64,000 bases of DNA from an uncultured Bacteroidota bacterium (GCA_902778925.1 CACYZN010000002.1:52106-116105), one strand, 5' to 3'. Numbered from the stretch's first letter, positions 27,300 through 36,241 are shown. A program made the numbers and translations. The notes: generated by a model not told the origin, from the letters alone.

Positions 27300-29279
27300 G
27301 TGAAAAAATATTTATTTTGCACCATCGCAGCCTTTTTTTTGCTGCTCACCGGATGTCAAGAACAGGCTACCGTCGACCCTCTGCGGCGATCGCGCGTCGA
27401 CGGCCTGAACCGCGAAGCTTTCGTCAACCGCTACCGCGACCCGGCACTGTGTATCGACCTCTCGCAGCAGGCGTTACAGTACATCGCCGATTCATTGCCC
27501 GAGTACGTGGACGGCGAGTTGCGGGCGTTGAACAACATGGCGTTTGCCTACTACCAGAAAAGCGACCGCTCAAACGCCAACCTGATGCTGGATTGCGTGG
27601 ACAAAACCATCGGCCTGCGGCAAAAAGGGATGCGCAACGGCGACATCGAATGGGTCATCCACGACCTGCTGGAGGCCCGCCTGCTGCAGCGCGACTGTCG
27701 CATAGCCGACAGCTACCGCCTGCTGCACGACATAGAGCACAGCGGTGTGCTGCGCCGCAACCGACGCAACATGCTGTTCGACTATGCCCAAAGCGAGTAT
27801 TACATCACATCGCTGGTGCTCAACTTCCACTACCGCGACGGACGCGAGGCCGATGTCCGCACCCTGCTCGACGAGGCCGAAGCCACACGTGCCGAGCTGA
27901 AAGTCGACTATGCCCAGGACATGGCCCTCAACTACGCCATGGCCTACGGCTGGCAGAGCGCCGGCGAGAGCACCACGGCCCTGAAATACTGCAACGACAA
28001 CCTGCGACTGCTCGAGCTGCCGGGAGCCTTCTGCCTCTACCACTATGCCAACACAGTGCAGATGATGGCGCTGGCACTGAAGAGCATGCCCGGCACCGTG
28101 CCGCCCGACAGTGTGCTATTCCTTTACAACGAAGCGCGCGAGGCCTTCTTCGACTACGGCGACTTTTACCAGATGCTCGGAGGAACCACCTCGACGGCCC
28201 GCTATGCGCTGCTGACGGCCGACACCGCCGTGGCCCACAAGGTGCTGGCCGAATGGATGGAGGCAGTGCAGGCCCTGCGCAACAGCAAAGGTGGCGACGG
28301 CCAGCGCTGGATACCATTCTCGGCGCCCAAGATGGAGCTGTCTCTGTTCGACGTGCTGATTCGCAGCCGCTACCCCGCATCGGACGACGACCTTCGCCGC
28401 TGGTACAGCCACTATGCCGACCTGCAGGAGTACATACGCCAGAACGAGCGCGAGGACTTTGCCCTGCAGCAGACCCTGGCCTCGGCCACCCGCCGCAGCC
28501 ACTGGATGAGCCGCACCGCCATTGCCATGGGTGCCATGACACTGGCCCTGACTGTGTTGTCAGTGCTGTTATGGCTGAGTATAAAACGACTGCGGCGCGA
28601 GAAGCGGCAGCTGGAAGAGGCCAAGCGGCGCGACGTGGAACGCATAGCCAACGTCGAGACCTGCCTCAGCGTGCTGCGCCACGACGTAAGCCCCTTCATG
28701 GGCTACCTGAGCCGCCCCGGCCTCGACCCCGCCGTGCGCGACGAGGTGCTCGGTCAGCTGCTGCGCACCTTCGACAACATAAAGTCGTGGACCCGCCTGT
28801 CGGTGCCGAGCGGACTGACCTTCCATGCCTCACACTTCGACCTACAAGAGGTGTTCGACGACGTGAGCCGCCAGTCCGTGCAGCCGGCCGCCGGCGTGGT
28901 GTTGCGCTTCGCCGACACCAACCTAACCGTCTACGGCGACCGCCTGCTCGCCACCATCATGCTGCGCAACCTGGTGAACAACGCCCTGCAACACACCACG
29001 GCCGGCAGCGTGACCGTCACCGCCGCCCCCGCCCCCGAGGCCAACATGGTCGACATTGCGGTGAGCGACACCGGCAGCGGCATGAGCGCCGAGCAACGCG
29101 ACTCGCTGTTCCGCGCCGACCGCACCCTGCCAGAAGGCAGCGAGCACGGCTTCGGACTGATACTGTGTCGCTACATCATCGGCAAACACGACGACCTGAC
29201 CCGCCGCGGCTGCAAACTGTGGGTCGAAAGCGAACCCGGCCGCGGCACCACCGTCCACGCTCGACTGGCCGCAGTATAA
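27300..29279 (+). CDS. Lipoprotein-type sensor histidine kinase
   Basis: 659 residues from GTG 27300, chosen because it starts a clean lipoprotein signal (KKYLFCTIAAFFLLLTGC, lipobox LTGC). The earlier ATG at 27252 would precede the promoter. The periplasmic region (~20-395) is helical and TPR-like (LRALNNMAFAYYQKSDRSNA). One membrane helix follows near 405-425 (TAIAMGAMTLALTVLSVLLW), then a coiled coil. H-box VLRHDVSPFMGYL with His461; N-box MLRNLVNNALQHT; G1 DTGSGMS; G2 GFGLILCRYIIGKHDD. Senses an unknown envelope signal and phosphorylates the response regulator encoded 42 bp downstream. Confidence 0.88.
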   Translation: MKKYLFCTIAAFFLLLTGCQEQATVDPLRRSRVDGLNREAFVNRYRDPALCIDLSQQALQYIADSLPEYVDGELRALNNMAFAYYQKSDRSNANLMLDCVDKTIGLRQKGMRNGDIEWVIHDLLEARLLQRDCRIADSYRLLHDIEHSGVLRRNRRNMLFDYAQSEYYITSLVLNFHYRDGREADVRTLLDEAEATRAELKVDYAQDMALNYAMAYGWQSAGESTTALKYCNDNLRLLELPGAFCLYHYANTVQMMALALKSMPGTVPPDSVLFLYNEAREAFFDYGDFYQMLGGTTSTARYALLTADTAVAHKVLAEWMEAVQALRNSKGGDGQRWIPFSAPKMELSLFDVLIRSRYPASDDDLRRWYSHYADLQEYIRQNEREDFALQQTLASATRRSHWMSRTAIAMGAMTLALTVLSVLLWLSIKRLRREKRQLEEAKRRDVERIANVETCLSVLRHDVSPFMGYLSRPGLDPAVRDEVLGQLLRTFDNIKSWTRLSVPSGLTFHASHFDLQEVFDDVSRQSVQPAAGVVLRFADTNLTVYGDRLLATIMLRNLVNNALQHTTAGSVTVTAAPAPEANMVDIAVSDTGSGMSAEQRDSLFRADRTLPEGSEHGFGLILCRYIIGKHDDLTRRGCKLWVESEPGRGTTVHARLAAV

Positions 29280-29321
29280 AGACCCCAAAAACCGAAAACC
29301 AAAAGACCCTTAATCCCCAAT

Positions 29322-30134
29322 ATGACTATGACCCCAATCCGTGTAATGATGGTCGACGACGAACCGCTGATACGCAAGGTGGTGAAGATGGAAATGAACA
29401 GCCGCTCGATGAACGTCGAGAGCGGCGACATAGACGCCAGCGTCACCCGCCGCGTCGAAATGGTCGACACCTTTGCCGACGGCCCGGCCCTGTTGGCAGC
29501 CCTGGGCAACATAGAGCCGCCCGACTACCTGCTGGTCGACATGGAATTCCAAGGCGAGCCCACCGGCGGCCTGGCCATCACCCGCCGCGTCCACGAGCGC
29601 TACCCCTCGGTACGCATCATCATCTTCTCGGGCCGCTTCGACAACCCACAACAAAACGCCATGCCCGACGCCGACCGCGAACAGCGGCTGCACGACATAG
29701 GGCGCGTGGTCATGGACGCCCTGGCTCTGGGCGCCAATGCCTTCGTGAGCAAAAACGCCGCCGGCGGATTCAGCATCGAAAACATACTGCGCGCCATAGC
29801 CTGCCTCGAACGCGGCGAACAATGCTACTTCAACTACCCCGTCATGCTCACCCTCAAGGAAGCCGCCGAACGCTACTTCGCCATCGCCGCCAACCACGAC
29901 CCCTCGCTCTCCCTCACCCCCACCGAACACACCCTGCTGCTGCTCGAGGCCGCCGGCTGCACCGCCAGCGAGATAAGCGACCGCCTCGGCGAGACCGACA
30001 AAGTGGTGCAACAGCGGCAGAAAGACCTCTCCGTGCGACTCGACATCGTCAACAAATCGGCCGCCCGCGTGGCCAAAGCCATCTCGCTCGGCTTGGTCGA
30101 CGCCGCCGACGTCCAATTCCTGCCGCGCACCTGA
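29322..30134 (+). CDS. Response regulator with LuxR-like C-terminal HTH
   Basis: 270 residues. Receiver domain: acidic pocket VMMVDDEPLIRK, phospho-acceptor Asp73 in YLLVDMEF, IIIFSG with the switch Ser/Thr, and Lys in FVSKNAAGG. The receiver has extra residues (~35-60 and ~110-130) compared with standard ones. The C-terminal part LSLTPTEHTLLLLEAAGCTA plus SEISDRLGETDKVVQQRQKD resembles LuxR/FixJ DNA binding. ATG 29328 is an alternative start. Partner of the upstream kinase. Confidence 0.88.
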   Translation: MTMTPIRVMMVDDEPLIRKVVKMEMNSRSMNVESGDIDASVTRRVEMVDTFADGPALLAALGNIEPPDYLLVDMEFQGEPTGGLAITRRVHERYPSVRIIIFSGRFDNPQQNAMPDADREQRLHDIGRVVMDALALGANAFVSKNAAGGFSIENILRAIACLERGEQCYFNYPVMLTLKEAAERYFAIAANHDPSLSLTPTEHTLLLLEAAGCTASEISDRLGETDKVVQQRQKDLSVRLDIVNKSAARVAKAISLGLVDAADVQFLPRT

Positions 30135-30242
30135 GCCCACCGCAGCCAACACTCTGCGCCACAGCATCTTGACCCCATTTGCATCCCCTCCGGACGAAGG
30201 CCCACTTTCCGCGCTTCACAATAGCCTGATTGTCAACACATA

Positions 30243-30319
30243 GTCCGGACCAAGTCCGAGTCAAGTCCGTATCATGTCCGTATCATGTCCGTATCATGTC
30301 CGTATATGGTCCGACTCCA
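30243..30319. repeat. GTCCG 11-bp array, locus 2
   Basis: Seven 11-bp units starting GTCCG: GTCCGGACCAA, GTCCGAGTCAA, three GTCCGTATCAT, GTCCGTATATG, GTCCGACTCCA. The last unit plus GCCG is also found at the end of the 51388 array. No gene lies in 30135-30586; besides this array and the rpsA promoter I see nothing there. Confidence 0.9.
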
Positions 30320-30460
30320 GCCGTACCACACACGGCGCAGCCACGGTCTTCATGCGCCACACACCCGCCTTTGAACCCATGCAGAGGTCATGACGCAGAC
30401 TCCAAAGAGCACAATTTATATATAAAACAAAAATAATTTTGCCATATCGGACAAAAGTTG

Positions 30461-30468
30461 TATCTTTG
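30461..30468 (+). promoter_or_regulatory. rpsA promoter -7 box
   Basis: TATCTTTG, with a TTTTG -33 element near 30436-30441. The ATG is 119 bp downstream, giving a ~110-nt leader. Confidence 0.75.
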
Positions 30469-30586
30469 CAAAGTCGTTTTGTGCGCCAGAAACCTGCCAA
30501 CCGGCTGCTACTAAACGACTTACACAAACAAAAGTATCACCCGTGCCACGGCAGGAGGCACACAAACAACAACCAGATCCACACAC

Positions 30587-32356
30587 ATGGACTACAAGAA
30601 TGTGCAACCGCTGGCAGAATTCGACTGGGAAGCCGTCGAGGAGAAAGCCGGTAAAATCAAACAACAAGAAGCCACCGAGAAGAACGAAGCCTACGAGAAG
30701 AGCTTCAACGCCTTCACCGAACAGGAAGTCATCGAAGGCACCATCGTGGCCATCAACGATCGCGAAGCCGTGGTCAACGTCGGAGCCAAGAGCGACGGCG
30801 TAATACCCGCCGGCGAACTGCGCTACAACCCCGACTTCAAGGCCGGCGACAAAATCGAGGTCTACGTCGAGAGCCAGGAGGATGCCAATGGCCAGCTCAT
30901 GCTCAGCCACAAGAAAGCCCGCATCCTCAAGAGCTGGGAGCGCGTCAACCAAGCCTACGAAAGCCAGGAAATCATCACCGGTTACGTCAAGAGCCGCACC
31001 AAAGGCGGCCTGATCGTCACCGTATTCGAAAACATCGAAGCCTTCCTGCCCGGCAGCCAGATCGATGTCAAGCCCATCCGCGACTACGACGTGTACGTCG
31101 GCAAGCAGATGGAGTTCAAGGTTGTCAAGATCAACCACGAATACAAGAACGTTGTCGTCAGCCACAAAGCCCTCATCGAGGACGAAATCGAGGCCCAGAA
31201 AGCCGAAATCATCAGCCACCTCGAGAAAGGCCAGGTGCTGGAAGGCGTCGTCAAGAACATCACCAGCTACGGCGTCTTCGTCGACCTGGGCGGTGTCGAC
31301 GGCCTCATCCACATCACCGACCTCAGCTGGGGCCGCATCAACCACCCCGAAGAGGTGGTCAGCCTCGACCAGAAAATCAACGTCGTCATACTCGACTTCG
31401 ACGAGGCCAAACGCCGCATAGCCCTCGGCCTCAAGCAGCTCACTCCTCATCCTTGGGATGCCCTCGATCCCAACCTCAAGGAAGGTGACCACATCAAAGG
31501 TAAAGTCGTCGTCATCGCCGACTACGGTGCCTTTGTCGAGGTCATGCCTGGCGTCGAAGGCCTCATCCACGTCAGCGAGATGAGCTGGAGCCAGCACCTC
31601 CGTTCCGCTCAGGACTTCCTGAAAGTGGGCGACGAGGTCGAAGCCGTCATCCTCAACCTCGACCGCGAAAACCGCAAGATGAGCCTCGGCATCCGCCAGC
31701 TCATGCCCGACCCCTGGCTCAGCATCGCCGAGCGCTACCCCGTCGGCAGCAAACACACCGCCACCGTGCGCAACTTCACCAACTTCGGCATCTTCGTCGA
31801 ACTGGAAGAGGGCGTCGACGGCCTCATCCACATCAGCGACCTCAGCTGGAGCAAGAAAATCAAACACCCCGCCGAGTTCACCAAGATTGGCGAGAAGATC
31901 GACGTCGTGGTCCTCGAGGTCGATGCCGAAAACCGTCGCCTCAGCCTCGGCCACAAGCAGCTCGAAGAGAACCCCTGGGATGTCTACGAAAGCCTCTTCA
32001 CCATCGGCAGCGTCCACCAAGGCAAGATTGTCAACATGAACGACAAGGGCGCCACCGTCATGCTGCCCTACGACGTCGAGGCCTTCGCCCCCATGCGCCA
32101 TCTCGACAAGGAAGACAAGAGCAAAGCCCGCCAGGGCGAGACCCTCGACTTCAAGGTCATCGAGTTCAGCAAGGAGAGCAAGCGCATCGTCGTGTCCCAC
32201 ACCCGCACCTTCTCGGAAGCCGCCGAGGCAGCTCGCGAGGGTGAGGACCGCCGCGAGCGCACCACCAAGAAGACCGTCAAGCAGATCAACGAGAACCTCG
32301 AAAAGACCACCCTCGGCGACCTCGACATCTTCCAAAAACTGAAAGAGGAAAAATAA
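30587..32356 (+). CDS. rpsA: 30S ribosomal protein S1
   Basis: 589 residues made of six S1/OB-fold repeats: for example VEGTIVAINDREAVVNVGAK, LEGVVKNITSYGVFVDLGGV, IKGKVVVIADYGAFVEVMPG and HTATVRNFTNFGIFVELEEG, with DGLIHISDLSW-type ends. Binds mRNA on the 30S subunit and helps initiation, important where Shine-Dalgarno sequences are rare. Monocistronic, with a promoter at 30461 and a terminator at 32383. Confidence 0.96.
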   Translation: MDYKNVQPLAEFDWEAVEEKAGKIKQQEATEKNEAYEKSFNAFTEQEVIEGTIVAINDREAVVNVGAKSDGVIPAGELRYNPDFKAGDKIEVYVESQEDANGQLMLSHKKARILKSWERVNQAYESQEIITGYVKSRTKGGLIVTVFENIEAFLPGSQIDVKPIRDYDVYVGKQMEFKVVKINHEYKNVVVSHKALIEDEIEAQKAEIISHLEKGQVLEGVVKNITSYGVFVDLGGVDGLIHITDLSWGRINHPEEVVSLDQKINVVILDFDEAKRRIALGLKQLTPHPWDALDPNLKEGDHIKGKVVVIADYGAFVEVMPGVEGLIHVSEMSWSQHLRSAQDFLKVGDEVEAVILNLDRENRKMSLGIRQLMPDPWLSIAERYPVGSKHTATVRNFTNFGIFVELEEGVDGLIHISDLSWSKKIKHPAEFTKIGEKIDVVVLEVDAENRRLSLGHKQLEENPWDVYESLFTIGSVHQGKIVNMNDKGATVMLPYDVEAFAPMRHLDKEDKSKARQGETLDFKVIEFSKESKRIVVSHTRTFSEAAEAAREGEDRRERTTKKTVKQINENLEKTTLGDLDIFQKLKEEK

Positions 32357-32382
32357 CAATACCTCAGACCCAAAAGGTCAAC

Positions 32383-32416
32383 AAAAAAGCAGCGGTATCA
32401 CTACCGCTGCTTTTTT
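32383..32416 (+). terminator. rpsA terminator
   Basis: AGCAGCGGTA and TACCGCTGCT form a stem with loop TCAC, preceded by A's and followed by TTTTTT, so it could act in both directions. Confidence 0.92.
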
Positions 32417-32473
32417 ATTAACCTTACACAATAAAGCAGTATCACCCGCGTTATAGGTTAAAATTCATCAAAA

Positions 32474-33106
32474 ATGAAACACAAGACACACCTCCTGCTA
32501 CTCGCCGTTGCCGCCCTCATCGCCGGCAGTTCCTTCTTCACCTCGTGCGGCGAAGAAGAGCCACAGGAACACCACTATACCGAATACGACGACTCCACCG
32601 GCCTCGAAATAACCGACAGCATCATCGTCATATTCGACGGCAAACAGTGGAAAAGCTTAACCTACGAAGCCACCATTGAACAGCAACAATTCTCGGCCTA
32701 TCGTTGGGCAAACATCACAGCCCACAAGCCAGGCTCTAAATATCCCGCTTTCAAGTTAAGGATATTCCTCGAGCCGGGCGGCAACCACACAAACCACCGC
32801 ATCGTTTCCGACCCCGGTGTGGGATACACCATACCCGGCGCCCTCACAGGCGACGCTCAGGGAGGCGCACTGCTGTACTACGAAAAGGGCGAAATCAAGT
32901 CGCCCGACGGAACACGCACTGGCGACTGGTGGCCACTCGACTTGACCACCTCGGTCTTGAAATACAATAACGACGAGAAGAAACTTACAGCGCGCGTAAC
33001 CGCCACCATGTTCGACTACCGCAGTTGGGTAGACCGTGAAGTGACCAACGTGGAAGAATGCCGCACCTGCAACCTTTCCATCACCTTCGGCGGACTGCCT
33101 CTGTAG
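32474..33106 (+). CDS. Lipoprotein of unknown function
   Basis: 210 residues with a lipoprotein signal peptide (MKHKTHLLLLAVAALIAGSS, then FFTSC) and acidic mature N-terminus (GEEEPQEHHY). The rest is beta-rich with a CRTC pair near the end (NVEECRTCNLSITFGG). No family recognised. Follows the rpsA terminator and converges on the DUF4296 gene (4 bp apart). Confidence 0.78.
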   Translation: MKHKTHLLLLAVAALIAGSSFFTSCGEEEPQEHHYTEYDDSTGLEITDSIIVIFDGKQWKSLTYEATIEQQQFSAYRWANITAHKPGSKYPAFKLRIFLEPGGNHTNHRIVSDPGVGYTIPGALTGDAQGGALLYYEKGEIKSPDGTRTGDWWPLDLTTSVLKYNNDEKKLTARVTATMFDYRSWVDREVTNVEECRTCNLSITFGGLPL

Positions 33107-33110
33107 ACAA

Positions 33111-33452
33111 TTATCTCTTGGGCCCCTGTTGGCTCAGGTTCTCTATCACCTCGGCCTGTATCTTGGCATACTCGTCGGGGTGTTTTGTATAGTAATCCAG
33201 GCTTTTCTCCACCGTTTCTCGATCCAGGTCCAGACGACGCAGCACCGTGTCATATGCCAGCAAGGCATCGGGGTTTATCGAGTCGTAATTATATTGGCTG
33301 CCTATGGCATACGACGCTTCAAGCATGTACGCCTCGGTGAGGAACGCCGCCATTCGCTCGCCATCTATCACCCCGTCGGGCAATTCTTGGTGCCGGCAGG
33401 CGCCAAACAGCAGGCCGCCCACTGCCAGCATACAGACTACTACCTTCTTCAT
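33111..33452 (-). CDS. DUF4296 lipoprotein
   Basis: 113 residues. Lipobox LFGAC at ~16-19. The helical core MAAFLTEAYMLEASYAIGSQ and RLDLDRETVEKSLDYYTKHP is typical of DUF4296, a small Bacteroidetes lipoprotein family of unknown function. Confidence 0.8.
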   Translation of the reverse strand: MKKVVVCMLAVGGLLFGACRHQELPDGVIDGERMAAFLTEAYMLEASYAIGSQYNYDSINPDALLAYDTVLRRLDLDRETVEKSLDYYTKHPDEYAKIQAEVIENLSQQGPKR

Positions 33453-33457
33453 AATGT

Positions 33458-33502
33458 AAAAAAAAGAAGACAGGTCCCACGAGATTTACCTGGGGCCTGT
33501 CT
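33458..33502 (-). terminator. Terminator after the 148-residue lipoprotein gene
   Basis: AGACAGGTCCC (33468-33478) and GGGGCCTGTCT (33492-33502) pair with one mismatch. On the minus strand the stem is followed by TTCTTTTTTTT. It separates the two lipoprotein genes on this strand. Confidence 0.8.
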
Positions 33503-33523
33503 CATGTTGCTCTACAAGATTAC

Positions 33524-33970
33524 TTATTTCTTCTTGCTGAGTTTGTCGGCGAGAGCGTTGGCACCGGCCTTGATAGCCTTGTCACCAGCTTCCTTGACGG
33601 CCTCGGTGGCTTTCTCTTTCACGCAGCTGTTGAACTCCTCGTCCATGACGGCTTTGAACTCCTCGTTGTCCTGATAGGCAGCGTAGCTCTGGGCCAGGAT
33701 GCCACGGATGCAGCTCTCAACGCTGGCGGCATCAGTCTTGTAGCAGTTGCATTTGGCACGGCCAGCTTCACGGGCAGCGTCAAGCATGGCGGCATGCTCT
33801 GCATCGCTCATGGTGGCGGCAGCAGCCTCAACGGGGGCGGCAGCCTCGGTAGCGGTCTCTTCGACAGTGCATTCAGTGCTGTCAACAGCCTCCTCGGTCT
33901 TGTGGCCGCAGGAGATGGTCATGGCGGCCACGAAAAGGGCGCAACCAAAGAATGATAAAACTTTCTTCAT
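33524..33970 (-). CDS. Small Ala/Glu-rich lipoprotein
   Basis: 148 residues from MKKVLSFFGCALFVAAMTIS, lipobox TISC. The longer frame to 34051 would cross the promoter. The mature protein begins with an acidic Ala/Thr-rich stretch, then a helical region with four Cys (KCNCYKTDAASVESC and FNSCVKEK) that may form disulfides. Function unknown. It has its own promoter (34022) and terminator. Confidence 0.78.
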   Translation of the reverse strand: MKKVLSFFGCALFVAAMTISCGHKTEEAVDSTECTVEETATEAAAPVEAAAATMSDAEHAAMLDAAREAGRAKCNCYKTDAASVESCIRGILAQSYAAYQDNEEFKAVMDEEFNSCVKEKATEAVKEAGDKAIKAGANALADKLSKKK

Positions 33971-34021
33971 CTTTCTGTTTTTTAAGGTTATACTATTATT
34001 ATTACTTCGTTTTATTAATTG

Positions 34022-34029
34022 CAAAGATA
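34022..34029 (-). promoter_or_regulatory. Promoter of the 148-residue lipoprotein
   Basis: The minus strand reads TATCTTTG, 51 bp before the ATG at 33970. Confidence 0.65.
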
Positions 34030-34074
34030 CAACTATTGTACTATCCGGCAATGAAATGAATTCTTAAATAATGT

Positions 34075-34097
34075 AAAAAAGCCCTCTTTTTGAGGGC
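34075..34097 (-). terminator. tRNA-Val terminator
   Basis: GCCCTC and GAGGGC (34081-34097) with five T's in the loop, extended by A/T pairs. On the minus strand it ends in a T-run. Immediately downstream of the tRNA. Confidence 0.85.
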
Positions 34098-34105
34098 TTT
34101 GAACG

Positions 34106-34180
34106 TGGGAGTAACAGGGTTCGAACCAGTGACCTCCTGCTTGTAAGGCAGGCGCTCTGAACCAGCTGAGCTATACTCCC
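34106..34180 (-). tRNA. tRNA-Val (TAC)
   Basis: On the minus strand the acceptor GGGAGTA pairs with TACTCCC. D-arm AGCTCAGCTGGTTCAGAGC; T-arm with GGTTCGAACCC; anticodon loop CTTACAA giving TAC. 75 nt. Confidence 0.96.
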
Positions 34181-34200
34181 GCTCTTGTTTTTTGAGGGTG

Positions 34201-34208
34201 CAAAAGTA
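34201..34208 (-). promoter_or_regulatory. tRNA-Val promoter -7 box
   Basis: The minus strand reads TACTTTTG, 21 bp upstream of the tRNA, a spacing like that at tRNA-Cys. Confidence 0.6.
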
Positions 34209-34305
34209 CAACTATTTTCCGATATGGCAAAATATTTTTTTACACCATTATTTAACAAGCAGTTATCGGACAGTATCTCACAATTTGTCAAGGCCCAAAT
34301 AGCAC

Positions 34306-35973
34306 CTATTTCAGTCTTTTGTAGTGTATACGGTGAGGTGTATCGTCGCCAAGCCGTTTCTTGCGGTTTTCCTCGTATTCAGTATATCCACCCTCGAAGA
34401 AGTAGACCTGTGAGTCGCCTTCGAAGGCAAGGATATGGGTGCAGATACGGTCGAGGAACCAGCGGTCGTGGCTGATAACAACCGCACATCCCGCGAAGTT
34501 CTCCAAGCCCTCCTCCAGAGCACGCATGGTGTTGACGTCGATATCGTTGGTCGGCTCATCAAGGAGCAGGACATTGGCCTCGCTCTTCAGTGTCAACGCC
34601 AGATGCAGACGGTTGCGCTCGCCACCGCTGAGGACACCGACCTTCTTGCTCTGGTCGGTGCCGCTGAAGTTGAAACGGGATATGTATGCGCGCGAGTTGA
34701 CTAGTCGGCCGCCAACCTGCAGGTTCTCATTGCCACCGCTAATCATCTCGTATACGCTCTTTTCAGGGTCTATCTCGGCATGCTGCTGGTCTATATAGCC
34801 TATCTTGACGGTCTCGCCCACCTCGAAGGTGCCTGTGTCGGGCTTCTCAAGCCCCATGATGAGGCGGAAGAGTGTGGTCTTGCCACAACCGTTGGGGCCT
34901 ATCACGCCCACGATACCGGCAGGAGGCAGGCTGAAGGTAAGGTTCTCGTACAGCAGCTTGTCGCCGTAGGCTTTGCTGACGCCATTGACCTCCAGTACCT
35001 TGTTACCCAGACGGGGACCGTTGGGAATGAAGATTTCGAGATTCTGCTCTTTCTCCTTGACATCTTCGTTGAGGAGTCGGTCGTAGGCCGCCAGACGTGC
35101 TTTCCCCTTGGCATGGCGCGCCTTGGGGGCCATGCGCACCCACTCCAGTTCGCGCTGCAATGTCTTGCGGCGCTTGCTTTCCTGCTTCTCCTCCATAGCC
35201 AGACGTGCTGTCTTCTGCTCAAGCCAACTGCTGTAGTTGCCCTTCCAGGGTATACCCTCTCCCCTATCCAGTTCCAGTATCCATCCGGCCACATGATCGA
35301 GGAAATAGCGGTCGTGAGTGACGGCAATTACTGTGCCCTTGTATTGCTGAAGATGTTGTTCGAGCCAGTCGATGCTTTCGGCATCGAGGTGGTTGGTAGG
35401 CTCGTCGAGTAGCAGTATATCTGGCTCCTGCAGAAGCAGACGACATAGGGCCACCCGACGCCGTTCGCCACCGGAAAGGTTCTTCACCAGCTGGTCCTCG
35501 TCGGGACAACGGAGGGCATCCATCGCGCGCTCCAGTTTGGTGTCAAGATTCCATGCGTCGTGTGCTTCAAGCAACTCGGTCAGCTCGCCTTGACGGGCAA
35601 TGAGCTTATCGAAATCGGCATCGGGTTCTGCAAAGGCGTTGTTCACCTCGTCGTACTCCTTCAGCAGATCCACGGTCTCCTGTACAGCCTCCTGCACCAC
35701 CTCCTTGACGGTCTTGGTATCGTCGAGCTTGGGTTCCTGCTCGAGGTATCCCACGCTGTAGCCCGGCGAGAAGACCACCTCTCCCTGATAGTCCTTGTCG
35801 ACTCCGGCGATAATCTTCATAAGGCTGGATTTGCCGCTGCCGTTGAGGCCAATAATGCCTATCTTCGCACCATAGAAGAAACTCAGGTAAATGTCCTTCA
35901 GTATTTGCCGGCTGGGGGGAATCAGCTTACCCACACCTACCATCGAGAAGATAATCTTTTTGTCGTCTGCCAT
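34306..35973 (-). CDS. ettA: Energy-dependent translational throttle protein EttA (ABC-F)
   Basis: 555 residues, usual length. Two ABC cassettes without membrane domains: Walker A GLNGSGKSS and GPNGCGKTT, signatures LSGGERRR and LSGGERNR, Walker B LLLDEPTNHLD and LLLDEPTNDID. The linker between them (ESKRRKTLQRELEWVRMAPK plus ARHAKGKARLAAYDRLL) is the P-site tRNA interaction motif of ABC-F proteins. Binds the ribosomal E site and gates the first elongation step according to ATP level. No clear -7 box was found between it and the 11-bp array at 36099. Confidence 0.95.
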   Translation of the reverse strand: MADDKKIIFSMVGVGKLIPPSRQILKDIYLSFFYGAKIGIIGLNGSGKSSLMKIIAGVDKDYQGEVVFSPGYSVGYLEQEPKLDDTKTVKEVVQEAVQETVDLLKEYDEVNNAFAEPDADFDKLIARQGELTELLEAHDAWNLDTKLERAMDALRCPDEDQLVKNLSGGERRRVALCRLLLQEPDILLLDEPTNHLDAESIDWLEQHLQQYKGTVIAVTHDRYFLDHVAGWILELDRGEGIPWKGNYSSWLEQKTARLAMEEKQESKRRKTLQRELEWVRMAPKARHAKGKARLAAYDRLLNEDVKEKEQNLEIFIPNGPRLGNKVLEVNGVSKAYGDKLLYENLTFSLPPAGIVGVIGPNGCGKTTLFRLIMGLEKPDTGTFEVGETVKIGYIDQQHAEIDPEKSVYEMISGGNENLQVGGRLVNSRAYISRFNFSGTDQSKKVGVLSGGERNRLHLALTLKSEANVLLLDEPTNDIDVNTMRALEEGLENFAGCAVVISHDRWFLDRICTHILAFEGDSQVYFFEGGYTEYEENRKKRLGDDTPHRIHYKRLK

Positions 35974-36098
35974 GTTGTAACTATTAAAGGTTAAGGTTTT
36001 ATAGATAACGCGGAATTGCCTTCAATATTGTTTCCTGCTGTTATGGATTGTGTCGGATTGGCATAATAAAGTCGTTTGGGTCTAGTTATCGACCGTGG

Positions 36099-36197
36099 CA
36101 ACACCTTGGCAACACCTTGGCAACACCTTGGCAAGACCGTGCCACGAGCGTGCCACGACCATGCCACGAGCGTGCCACGAGCGTGCCACGAGCGTGC
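36099..36197. repeat. 11-bp periodic array (CAACACCTTGG / CACGAGCGTGC)
   Basis: Nine uninterrupted 11-bp units: three CAACACCTTGG, one hybrid CAAGACCGTGC, then CACGAGCGTGC, CACGACCATGC and three CACGAGCGTGC. The hybrid suggests stepwise drift inside one array. A minus-strand frame of 71 codons through it is a by-product. Confidence 0.9.
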
Positions 36198-36228
36198 CAT
36201 AAACATATAGTACCCTGATTCTGAGCGT

Positions 36229-36236
36229 TATCTTTG
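36229..36236 (+). promoter_or_regulatory. Promoter -7 box at the head of the 119-bp repeat array
   Basis: TATCTTTG lies 5 bp before the first repeat unit (36242), so transcription would start essentially at the array. The other four units lack this box because the corresponding bases differ. Confidence 0.6.
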
Positions 36237-36241
36237 CTGTG

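Noticed and set aside
35991-36206. 71-codon minus-strand frame over the 11-bp array upstream of ettA
   Set aside because: Generated by stop-free repeat units; no family resemblance or start signals.
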